From Tetradesmus obliquus (taxonomy: Eukaryota > Chlorophyta > Chlorophyceae > Sphaeropleales > Scenedesmaceae): a stretch of DNA of 64,000 nucleotides. A model generated the notes under the pieces. The model was not told the origin of the DNA and ran no database searches. It saw only the letters and a list, made by a program, of their open reading frames with translations. The translations under genes and the position numbers were made by a program. The stretch lies in the NCBI GenBank assembly GCA_030272155.1, contig CP126194.1, positions 1-64,000 of the forward strand, written 5' to 3'. Numbering within the stretch: the first letter of the stretch is position 1; each line of letters opens with the position of its first letter. This document shows, piece by piece, positions 21,569 to 31,683 of the stretch.

Positions 21569-24547
21569 TCAGCGCGCAGCAGCCAGTGCTGAGGGGCTCG
21601 CAGCAGCAGAGCACTGGGTCTAGTAAAGAATCTCGCGCCATATATGCAGGGATGTAGCCGAGATCCCTATGCATCTATTGGCGTGCTCAATTGATGCGCT
21701 GCATGCGTGTGTGCTCTGGAAAACGAGTTTACGTATGTCCCTCCTCGCAGTTAAAAACGGCGGGGATAGGCAGGTTTTGCTGCGGCTGCGCTGCTTCGAG
21801 TGACACATAAAAATATGGAATGTGTTTGCATGCAGCAGCAGGGCTGGCTGTGTGTTGTGTGTGGCGATCCAGGGCTGTGATGCGCTTGCTATGCCAAAGT
21901 GAACTCGTGATGCTTGCCCTGCTTGATTGAGCTGAGTGCCGAAAACATGTTTTCTGAGTATCGAGATTTTGGTTGTGTTGCTGTTGTGAGGCGTGCTGCA
22001 GCAGCAGCCCAGCTTGTTCACCTGATGCCTGCAAATAGCTCCTGTGGCCTTGCTGTGCTGCTGCGTGCTGATGAGAGCCCTGTGCCACGGGGGGGTTTCG
22101 ATGCTATTGTGTGGTGCAAGTGTGGGTGTAAAACAGGCGTCACTGAGGGGTGTCACCAGCAGCAGCAGCAGGCAGCAGGTTGGCAGTGTCTGCATTGGCC
22201 CTGTTCAAGGCTTCATTGTGTGCTCAAGGTAACCACGGTTATACATACGAAGCTGCGTTGGATAGTATTGCGGCCGTGCGCAACAGGCTGCATGTGAACG
22301 TGTGAGATTCTTTTCTCGACCCAGTGGAGCGTGAGCCCTGGGCAGCAGCATTGGCAGCTCACCAGCAGCTGCAGTAGACAGTTTGTGTGAGTGTGGTGGC
22401 GGTGTGTGGTTGTTCCCTGTCACAGCAGCGCGGCAGCCCCCTCGTTGGGGGCAACACCAGCTGCTGTGCTGGCAAGCAGGGCTGACCAGGTTGCAACTGT
22501 GTGCATGTGAGCGTGAGCCCAAGCCGGGAGCAACCATGACACAGCAATGTGTGCATTTGCTGGTTGGCTTGTTACAGGCTGACCGTTACTGCGACTGCGG
22601 CTGTGAGTGTGATCGAGAGTGACGAGCTGCTGCCAAGTGTGCTGCTGTTGGTGGTGAGCTGGCATGTGTCAGCACGGCGTGTGCTGGTGCTGCCGGCAAC
22701 TGCCTGGCCCCTGAACCGTCCAACCTCTACCACCTGCTGTGTTCCCCAGCTGTGTACATGGCTGGCGTGTTTGCATTGCGCTCTGCTTCCTGCTGTTGTT
22801 GCCAACTGGCTCGTGGATCACGTGCCCAGTGCTGTTGTGAGTTGCGAGTTGGGCACATCGTATGGCAACTTGTTCTGCACTCCGGTTGTGTGTAGTAGGT
22901 GTGCTGCAGCGCCCGCGGTGGATTTGCCGAGCATGGCATGCAGTGCCTCAGCGCGTGTGCTCCTCTGCTGCACTCGTTCACTCCTTAGATAGAACATTGT
23001 TGCTGCTGTTGAGGATGCAAGTAGAGTAGTTGCAGGGCAGTGGCTGGCTGTTTGGCGCGCCTGCAGCAGTGCTGGCGCATCTGGCCCGCTGATGCTGTGC
23101 CAACACATGTAGCTGTGGTCGGTGGCAGGGAATTCCTTCAAGTATGTCCTGTCAAACAACCCGGTGCAAGGTCAACAGGCCTTGCTGCCAGGCCCCACCT
23201 CATGCTTGAGCAGGGCGGTTTACTGCTCTGCCGGTGTGGCTGGTTGTGGTGTGGCATGCTGCAGCGCCTGTATGGAAGGCGTCAGGCCAGCATGCCCTTG
23301 CGTGCTGCTGACGTCTACCCTGTGATGATGAGCCTCTGCTGCACGCATATGACGCCATGCGCTGTACAGTAACATGTTTTATTCAGCTATGTTGAAGTTG
23401 TGTCTGCTGCTCCCACGTGTGTGGCTGGCTGGGCACTGATTGCATGCTGGCCAACAGCATGTGCTGCCGCCGGCTGCAGCGCGCTTCCAATCAATACGCA
23501 GTGCATGCCCTCTCTGTCATGCGTGCACTGCCCACAAGCACGGAGATGGGCTGTTGTTGATTTTGCGGCATTGGTTGGTGGCTGCCGTCTCGCGCTGCAG
23601 CTGGCCCCGCACAGGGTCAGGCATGGCTCCCAGCGCCGTGCATTACATGTGTGTGTCGTCCGTCTGTGTGTGCAACGTTGTATGTTCCAGTTTCAGTTCA
23701 GTTGATGCGGCGTGTTGAAGTTTTGGTATAGCACATCCCATATCTTGTCTTGTGGCGTACACTTTTGATCATGTGGACTCCACAGCAGACACACAGCGCA
23801 TGGTGAGGCTGTTACGCCACTGTGCAGAGCATGGCAATTTCACATGTTGGACAGTCAGCAGCCGTTGATGTTGTTGTTTGGGGTTGTACTAAATGATTGA
23901 TGAGTTGTCTGATAAAAGCCTGGTGTCTGCTGGGCAGCCAGGTCTGCTGTTCACTATCTCGTGTTGCATTGACACTTGTGGTGCAGTAAGGAATCGAGGG
24001 CCAACGTGTATGAGGCCAGCGCCCATGCTCTGGCTTGTGCTCAAGCTGTAACTGGACGAACGCAGGCTCTGGTCTTGGAACTCATCAACGCAGGCATCAC
24101 ATGTGAATTGCCTGTTTGGGGCATGGTTCAACCTTACTGCAGCAGCAGCAACAGCTCAGTATAGGAGTGTGCTGGGGTCCAGCAGGCTGTGACTGCTCAG
24201 CCTGAGCTTGCGGCAAGCATGGGCACCCAGTGATCAGTGCTGCAGCATGCTGCCCAGGCCTTGCAGAGCCGTTGAATCAACTAAAGCGTGATGGGCATCA
24301 CAACAGCATGCGAAAGGACATATGGAGCTGCCGTAACTGAGCCCGGACGCCGTCCACCAGGGCAGCTGCACCATGACTGCCAGATGCTGTTATTGACAGT
24401 CAGTGCCAGCTCACACAGATTCCTTTCGGAATTGAGCCCGGAAGCAAGCAACAAAGCAGCACATCACTGCTGAACAGCTATTGTCTATTTTTGTTGTTGT
24501 TTAACAGCTCTCCTACTACCAAGCTCGAACTGTTCCGTTGAGATACA
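21569..24547. other. Long intergenic stretch, no supported gene
   Basis: Almost 3 kb, noticeably G/T-rich on the plus strand. Open frames of 60-190 codons exist on both strands but carry no domain, no plausible start context and no consistent splice chain. It may include long UTRs of the flanking plus-strand genes. Confidence 0.5.
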
Positions 24548-26136
24548 ATGGCGGAAGTGGCCGTGCAAAACGATCAGCAGGCAGCAAGTAAGCCTGCGAC
24601 CATGTCAATCGGCGACATCCCAACTCGTAAGACACTTCCAGATGGCAGCCATCTGCTGGCGGAGACCTCCGCGTTCCTGGTGAGCAGCAGCAGCAGCATT
24701 GAAATGTTGCATACACACCTTGCGCACACTGCAGTTCCGTTGCCGACATCGCAGCACATGTGTTGCCATTGTTGACTCCGTGGGTTGAGCTCTCGCACTG
24801 CGCTGAAGCTCAACGACTGTCAGCAGGCAAGCAGCAGCAGTGCGGCAGCTCGCCATGCCAACTCATGCCCAGTGGCATGTGTTTCGCACACAGCTGGCTG
24901 CTAACGACATGCTGTTTCCTGATGTGTTACACTGTGTCTCCAGGTGCTGGAGAACAACGTGCATACCAAGAAGTGTGGCAGCCTGGTGAACGAGCACACC
25001 GTGCAGCTCATCCGCACCCACAGGGACCCCACCACTGGCAGGCCAGACTTCAAGCTGGTGGTCAAGCCCAGGTGAGGGGCGGCAGCAGCAGCAGCAGCAG
25101 CAGCTGCTGTTCAGTTGAAACTACTGCGCAGCAAAGGTCACCAGCAGCTGTCTAGTATGGTGTTCTGACACTGCATGTCAGCAATCACAGCAGATGAGAG
25201 CTGACACGGTTGCTGCTGCCGCAGGGAGGGCGAGGCTGGCGACGCAGAGCAGTCCCTGCTGCTGGACACCCGCTGCAGCATGACGCCCGCGCTGCGCCGC
25301 ATCAGGCGCGAGACGCACTTTGTCAAGCCTGACGGCGAGGGCCTGGCGCGCAGCATCAACAACCTGGACGGCAAGGAGATCAAGCTGGTGAGACAGCGCT
25401 GGAGTGGGGTGGCGCGGCAGGCAGGGCTAGGCAGTGGTCAGCGCAGTTCTGCTCTTTATGCATGGTCAAAGTCATACATGTCAGCTGCGCCGCATCACCA
25501 CATGCTCACCACATGCTCCTGAGGCTGCCCAGCGGTGGTCCACCTACTGGCTGGTGTGCTGGTCTGCCCGACCCCCGACTGCTGTTGCCTGCTGCGCCAC
25601 ACACCCCCACGCCCGCCCCCACCTGCTGCCTGCGCTGCCGTGCAGTACGTGTTTGAGGTGTCCCGCGGCTGCGGCAACCCCTTCCTGGACCTGCTGCGAC
25701 TGCGCCGCACCACGCTGCGGCTGGGCTTCACCAGCAGCCAGGAGGCGCTGGGCTGGTACGTGTACGCCGCCGCCTGCGCGCGCATCATGAGCGATGCTGA
25801 CCCGGACTTCAGCAAGGTGAGCCGGTGCAGCTGTGTGGCCACTGCTGCAGCTGCAGGTGCACTGCTGCAGGATTCGATAATCAAGCAGTGTAAAGTTGCC
25901 AGCAAGCATGGGTGGTTCGTGAAAAGTCAAGCATGTTGGTGACGCACTTCCCTCGCTGACGCGCTGTTTATGCTGCCGCCTGCCCACATGCACCCCGCCA
26001 GGTCATCAAGCAGCAGCAGGGCCTGGCTGAGCACGCCGCCGCCCCTCACGCCCTCATCCTGGAGTTTGATGAGACCCCAGCAGCGCCAGCAAAGGCGGCG
26101 GCAGGGCCTGCAGCTGCGGATGCAGCCAGCGCATGA
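24548..26136 (+). CDS. Conserved-looking protein of unknown function, 242 residues
   Basis: Five exons: 24548-24679, 24944-25071, 25225-25387, 25646-25816 and 26002-26136, summing to 242 codons plus TGA in consistent phase, with standard GTGAG...CAG introns. The protein is mixed-charge, without membrane segments or an obvious signal peptide. The best-defined part spans exons 3-5: DTRCSMTPALRRIRRETHF, DGEGLARSINNLDGKEI and YVFEVSRGCGNPFLDLLRL, and ends with an Ala-rich tail. I do not recognise the family. The non-repetitive middle exons argue for real selection rather than a chance frame. Confidence 0.75.
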
Positions 26137-26744
26137 GCCCAGCAGCTGCTGCAGCAAGCACCGCAGCAGAGTCGGGCAGCCCCCTGTGTTGATCACCAGA
26201 CTTGAGAAGACGCGTCCATGTGTGGATTTATGTTTCTTAGCAGCTGAGATTGCAGCGGAGCCTGTCAATGCGGTGCTGCTTTGCTGCATGGTGAAGCTAC
26301 ATGGCACGTATCTAGCATTGTTTTCAGGCCTTGTGTATGTGTGTGTGATATGCCCTGTTGAGGTGAGGGTGAGCGAAGAACTGGAGGTTGGTGAGGTTGG
26401 CCAACCGTGAAGGTGGCTTGCTGTTGTGGCCCCGCTGTAGTGACGTGCCCACTTGGCTGCATGCTTGAGCGGAGCACCCCTGCGCAGTGACGCTGCAACA
26501 ACTGGCTCGAACAGCTTTTAGCCATTGCGAGAACATGGCTGGAGTACAAAAACGGCAATACCCTGTTGCTGCAGCACGACAATGACATTGTTGTGGGACT
26601 TGCACTGGCCAGCAGCGGCGTGCGGCTGTTGGCAGCTGCTTGCAGTCGGCCTGGCAGCAATGTCACACAGTTGGTGGGCCCTGCTGCACGTGCCGCAAGC
26701 CTGCAGGTTGCAGGCCTGCACCAGCCTCCAAGCTTGCGGAGCAG
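26137..26744. other. Intergenic, no supported gene
   Basis: Contains the 3' flank of the preceding gene and, toward 26.7 kb, the downstream side of the resolvase relic. No coding sequence is supported. Confidence 0.45.
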
Positions 26745-26868
26745 AGTAACGCAGGAGCTGGCCCAATGCATCTGCCATGTCATGTTGTTGTTCTTCTGCT
26801 GCCTGCCACATCCTGAGGTCATGGTTGCGCCCCGCAAATGAACTGTCTTCTCTTGGCTCCAGCAACTG
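26745..26868 (-). repeat. Dispersed 124-bp repeat, copy A (resolvase C-terminal segment)
   Basis: This 124-bp block recurs at 39145-39268 in the same orientation with four differences (about 97% identity). It covers the C-terminal part of the resolvase-like remnant. Confidence 0.9.
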
Positions 26869-27600
26869 ACGCACAGCGTTTGCTGTGCACTCACCTTTCT
26901 AAAGTGCCTAGTCATCTGCTGCCAATTTCTGATTCCCAGGAACTTGTACCGCTCACTGGCGCTCAAGACACGCACACTCTTGCCCTTGCAAAGATAGTAC
27001 ATCACAATAGCTTGCTGCAACTGCAAATTGAATACAATGCTTTTCTTGGAGTCGGAATCCCATGGCTGCTGCTCCACGAGAACCCAGTAGTCTGCATGGC
27101 GTGGCAGTGCTGCCTCTATGTTAATCTGTGATTGAGTCTAAATACCTCTTAACCTGGTCTGTCCTACGGACCACCTGCTCATGTGCGTCCAGCAATTTGT
27201 GTCGGTTCCAGTAAACAATTGTCTGGGTGATGCTGTCAAAGGCACACACTCCTGCATTTTGCGTGCCGGGGTCAATAGATAGGCAACACTTTCCAGGAGG
27301 TTGGGGGTTGCTGCGGAGCATTTGTGTATATGTTGTGTTCATTCCACATATTTTAATGTAGGTGTAACTTCTCCTCTCTCAATGTCTTTGGTGTGTGCCA
27401 CCACCTCCACCCTTGCATGCTTCCAGGGGCGCTCCAGGACAGTCAACTTTGAATGACAGTAGTATGAAACGGTAAAGCAGGCATACACACTCCCCCATTA
27501 CATGCAATTTACACTACTGCCACTCCTGCTTCTTGCGAGGAAAACTTCAACTTCAATCTGAGCTATGGTGTCAACCACGTGGCGACACTGACAAGGTGTC
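26745..27600 (-). pseudogene. RuvC-like Holliday junction resolvase remnant, possibly of large-DNA-virus origin (fossil)
   Basis: Separate minus-strand stretches carry marks of the RuvC-like resolvases known from poxviruses and other large DNA viruses: an Asp-bearing first strand (CLSIDPGTQNAGVCAFD), an internal Glu strand (YWVLVEQQPW) and a C-terminal Asp helix (HDMADALGQLL). Further coding-like minus-strand sequence of unknown family continues to about 27600. The element is broken, with several interruptions, and I treat it as a fossil. The 27.1-27.6 kb part is visibly more AT-rich than the neighbouring host genes, which fits a foreign origin. A mitochondrial or other cellular resolvase origin is an alternative. 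Confidence 0.45.
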
Positions 27601-27852
27601 ACTACCCAGGCTACCAAGGACTACAAGAGGATGGAAGACTGTCAGTGCCGTTGCCCCCGAAGGGCATCGTGGCTCTTCGGGACGGCGCTGACCAGGTGTT
27701 GTTATGATTGCAGGTAATACTAGACGACGTAGGAGCAGAAGCAGGAGCTGCACATGCTAATCTGAAGTTCAGCAGCCACGGTGGCCTTTCGGGGGACCAC
27801 TTCTTGCCATGTGAGTGCGCATTATGTTGCATGATGCTTATGCTTGTAATGA

Positions 27853-29166
27853 ATGCAATTCGGCAACTTCCTTTATATGGATGGCACAAGGCCACAGCCA
27901 CGTGCCGCTGCAAGCGCAGCTGCGATTGCTATCACATCACTGCAGCAGCAGCCGCTAGTGCTGGAGCCAGCAGCAGTTACAGGACATCCCAGTGCCCCCA
28001 GCAGCATCAGTGTTGCAGCAGCGCTGGAAGCAGTCCCAGATCTGGCCATGGCTTTGAGCGGCGAGGCAGATGGCGCGCATGCCGCTGCAACAGCTGCCGT
28101 GGTCCCCTTGCTGAGGCTGGCAGAGCCAGCTGTGGCAGCAGCCATCAAGCAGGGGCTCAAGCTGCTGTATGCGGCAGCACGCGAGGGTGCTTCAGTGCCT
28201 GCAGATGTCCTGCAGACAGTTACAAGCAGCCTCAGGGCGCTTGTTGTGCCAGCATGTGGCACCACTGCTGTCATCCCTACAGCAGCAGCAGCACCTAGCA
28301 CAACCAGAAAGCGCAGTTATGGCAGCGCCATGGCGGCAGCAGCAGCAGCACCTAGCACAGCCAGAAAGCGAAGTTATGGCGGCGCCATGGCGGCAGCAGC
28401 AGCAGCACCTAGCACAGCCAGAAAGCGCAATTATGGCAGCGCCATGGTAGCAGCAGCAGCAGCAGCAACAGAGGAAGGCAGCAGCAAAAAGCAAAAGGTG
28501 CAGAAGCCCCCTGCATCATCTGATGGCCGGCCTGGCATCTGGCTTGATGACAATGAGTACTGGGTCCAGCTGGGCGACCATGTCTTCATGGAGGTGGAGT
28601 GCAGAGCAAAGAACGTGCGTGACAAAGCAAGCTTCAAAGTGGCAGCTGTTGCTGTTGCTGCATTGGATGCAGGTGGCGCCTCTGGCAGCATCGGCAGCAA
28701 CAGCAGCAACAGTGACATGCAGCATTTGGTTTGGATGTTTCGTGTGGAGCGCGTGGAGGACAGCTGCGTGCATGGACGGGCTGCTGGGCTGTCACGTGCC
28801 CCAGCAGATCACAGCAAGGCATACACACTTCTCAGGCGCTGCATTTATTCTGAAGTGCTGCCCCTAGAAGCTGCTTTGCTGCCCCGCTTCCTCTTTGTGT
28901 CATCGCCCAGCTTTCCTGCCTCCTTTTGCTTCACGTCCTTGCGCTGCTTCACAATCTCCACAGTGCGCGCCTCCTTGCAGAGATTATCAAGGGACATAGC
29001 AGACACGCATGCTGGCAGCAAGCTGTGCAGCAACAATTGTGCCGCGTTGCAGCTGCTCTTCCCCTCCAGTTGGCTGCTGATGCAGCACATCTGCTTCTGC
29101 TGCTGCTGCAGTGGCTGCTTGCTGCATCTGCTCAGCTTCTTGCTGCTGCTGCTGCTCCTGCTGTAA
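27853..29166 (+). CDS. Unknown protein with three 19-residue basic repeats
   Basis: A single open frame of 437 codons from ATG at 27853. Order: an Ala-rich helical N-terminal half (to about residue 140); three near-identical 19-residue units built on APST-RKR-YG-AM plus poly-Ala (28282-28452); a basic patch SSKKQKVQK that could be a nuclear localisation signal; a non-repetitive region (about 215-335) with GIWLDDNEYWVQLGDH and LVWMFRVERVED, faintly like a BAH domain though I would not assign it; and a Leu/Cys-rich end. The end after about 28860 is doubtful, because the opposite strand there reads as a charged Lys/Glu segment, so the true gene may stop or splice earlier. Function unknown. Confidence 0.5.
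   Translation: MQFGNFLYMDGTRPQPRAAASAAAIAITSLQQQPLVLEPAAVTGHPSAPSSISVAAALEAVPDLAMALSGEADGAHAAATAAVVPLLRLAEPAVAAAIKQGLKLLYAAAREGASVPADVLQTVTSSLRALVVPACGTTAVIPTAAAAPSTTRKRSYGSAMAAAAAAPSTARKRSYGGAMAAAAAAPSTARKRNYGSAMVAAAAAATEEGSSKKQKVQKPPASSDGRPGIWLDDNEYWVQLGDHVFMEVECRAKNVRDKASFKVAAVAVAALDAGGASGSIGSNSSNSDMQHLVWMFRVERVEDSCVHGRAAGLSRAPADHSKAYTLLRRCIYSEVLPLEAALLPRFLFVSSPSFPASFCFTSLRCFTISTVRASLQRLSRDIADTHAGSKLCSNNCAALQLLFPSSWLLMQHICFCCCCSGCLLHLLSFLLLLLLLL
28282..28452 (+). repeat. 57-bp in-frame tandem repeat, 3 copies
   Basis: The period is 57 bp: the CCTAGCAC core occurs at 28294, 28351 and 28408. Each unit encodes 19 residues with a basic RKR-Y core and a poly-Ala linker. The copies differ at only a few positions, so expansion is recent. 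Confidence 0.9.
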
Positions 29167-29351
29167 TGTGGCAGCAGCAGAGACAACATGGTCATCGCCA
29201 CTGAGTTGCAGCGCTGCCCGCTACCTACACGCTGAGTGAAGGGCCTACGATAGGAAACAGCAGCCGAACCCTACGAGTGTTACAATGTATGACGACACCG
29301 AACAACAGACATGGCAGCTGGTGTGTACTGTGTGGTTGAATCGCTCTTTGC

Positions 29352-29440
29352 TAAGCGTTGCCTCGTTGCTGGCACATCGACAGCAGCTATTCATCGAGCG
29401 TTGCCTCGTTGCTAGCACATATCGACAGCAGCTGTCCATC
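29352..29440. repeat. Short direct duplication before the satellite array
   Basis: Two copies of about 43-45 bp beginning GCGTTGCCTCGTTGCT and continuing to CGACAGCAGCT lie back to back, differing by a small indel and a few substitutions. Confidence 0.8.
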
Positions 29441-29451
29441 ATTAGATTGCA

Positions 29452-31500
29452 CTAGCAGTCCCGTGACTACGTCACTCCTATTTAGTAAGTACGGGAGGTA
29501 CCCTTGCTGGTGCTGTGCTCAAGGCAGCAACTGCAACACGTGCAATCTTAGCAGCCACCCATGATCATCCCTATCCCGTTCGACTTTCGCTGAAAGTAAT
29601 ATTCTCACGCCATCGCTTCCAGATATCGTTGCTTCACTGCCTGCTGTTCCTGCTGTAGCCCGTGATGTTTTGCAGTAGCACCCCCCAACAGAACACCGCT
29701 GCACCCAGCCCACGGCTTCGAAACGATTTCAAATGTCTACACTAACGTTTATCTGTTGCTCTCGCACTCTCGTTTGCTTCCTCTGCACTTTTCCGAATCG
29801 CCCTGGGGTTCAACGGCCAGGTCCTAAGCCAGGCTTCTGACTGACGGACTGACGGACTGACGGACAGTTTTTTTTTCTAGTAGTGGACTAGCAGTTTCCC
29901 GTGACTACGTCACTCCTATCTAGTACGGATGGGAGGCACCCGTGCTTGCTGGTGCTGTCCTCAAGGCAGCAACTGCAACACCTGCAATCTTAGCAGCCAC
30001 CCATGATCATCCCTATCCCGTTCGCCTTTCGCTGACGCCATCGCTTCCCAGATATCGTTGCTTCACTGCCTGCTGTTGCTGCTGTAGCCCGTGACGTTTT
30101 GAAGTAGCACCCCGCAACAGAACACCGCTGCACCCAGCCCACGGCTTCGAAACGACTTCACATGTGTACACTAACTTTTATCTGTTGCTCTCGCACTCTC
30201 GTTTGCGTCCTCTGCACATTATCCGATCGCCCTGGGGTTCAACGGCCAGGTCCTAAGCCAGGCTTCTGACTGACGGACTGACGGACAGTTTTTTTTTCTA
30301 GTAGTGGACTAGTGGCTACCCGTGGCTACGCCACTCCTATCTAGTAATTACGGGAGGCACCCTTGCTGGTGCTGTGCTCAGGGCAGCAGTTGCAACACCT
30401 GCAATCTTAGAAGCCACCCATGATCATCCCTATCCCGTTCTAGCAGTTTCCCGTTACTACGTCACTCCTATTTAGTAAGTACGGGAGGTACCCTTGCTGG
30501 TGCTGTGCTCAAGGCAGCAACTGCAACACGTGCAATCTTAGCAGCCACCCATGATCATCCCTATCCCGTTCGACTTTCGCTGAAAGTAATATTCTCACGC
30601 CATCGCTTCCCAGATATCGTTGCTTTACTGCCTGCTGTTCCTGCTGTAGCCCGTGATGTTTTGCAGTAGCACCCCCCAACAGAACACCGCTGCACCCAGC
30701 CCACGGCTTCGAAACGACTTTAAATGTCTACACTAACTTTTATCTGTTGCTCTCGCACTCTCGTTTGCTTCCTCTGCACTTTTCCGAATCGCCCTGGGGT
30801 TCAACGGCCAGGTCCTAAGCCAGGCTTCTGACTGACGGACTGACGGACAGTATTTTTTTCTAGTAGTGGACTAGTGGTTACCCGTGGCTACGCCACTCGC
30901 AGAAAAAAGGCACAGGCTGTTGCTTGCAAGCATCGGTCCATCTGCAGCCAAAGCACTGACAGGTGCTTGTTACAACCCTCAGCACTTGTGCTGACTTCAG
31001 GCACACCAAACAACTTGCAGCAGCAGCCAGACAGCATATTATACACTAGCAGTTTCCCGTGACTACGTCACTCCTGTCTAGTAATGATGGGAGGCACCCG
31101 TGCTTGCAAGCAGTTGCTGGTGCTGTGCTCAGGGCAGCAGTTGCAACACCTGCAATCTTAGAAGCCGCCCACGATCATCCCTATCCCGTTCGCCTTTCGC
31201 CTAATAGTCTCACGCCATCGCTTTTCAGATATTGTTGCTTCACTGCCTGCTGTTCCTGCTGTAGCCCGTGATGTTTTGCATAGCACCCCAGCAACAGAAC
31301 ACCGCTGCACCCAGCCCACGGGTTCGAAACGATTTCACATTTCTACACTAACGTTTATCTGTTGCTCTCGCGCTCTCGTTTGCTTCCTCTGCACGTTTTC
31401 GAATCGCCCTGGGGTTCAAGGGCCAGGTCCTAAGCCAGGCTTCTGACGGACTGACGGACTGACTGACTGACGGACAGTTTTTTTTTCTAGTAGTGGATAG
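29452..31500. repeat. Satellite-like tandem array, unit 420-445 bp
   Basis: Four long copies (29452-29887, 29888-30308, 30440-30870, 31046 to about 31500), one truncated copy (30309-30439) and a stub (30871 to about 30900) share one unit. Each starts CTAG(C/T)(A/G)G then a CCCGTGACTACGTCACTCC-like block. Each full copy ends with GACGGACTGACGGACAG, a run of T, and TAGTAGTGG. Copies are roughly 90-97% alike. A unique insert (about 30901-31045) separates the stub from the last copy. No long open frame, terminal inverted repeat or TG..CA ends are seen, so I call it a satellite and not a named transposon. Confidence 0.88.
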
Positions 31501-31683
31501 TGGATAGTGGATGTATTCACGCCTCCGCAAAGTTCTTGTAGAAAAGTGATTGGGAAACACTCAGTGCTGCGCTTGCGCATCCGCAGCTTCAGTCCAAGGA
31601 GTTCAGGAGGTGCGACGAGGCTTCTACCATTGCTCCTTAGTTCCACGGAGTATCAACACAATAACACGTTCCAACATCCATTC

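Noticed and set aside
26265-27077. 270-codon minus-strand frame as one host gene
   Set aside because: Only part of it carries resolvase-like motifs; the rest is compositional. The region is better described as a broken relic.
29452-31500. LTRs of a retrotransposon
   Set aside because: The units are in tandem with no internal coding region, no TG..CA ends and no primer-binding site, so a satellite is the simpler reading.
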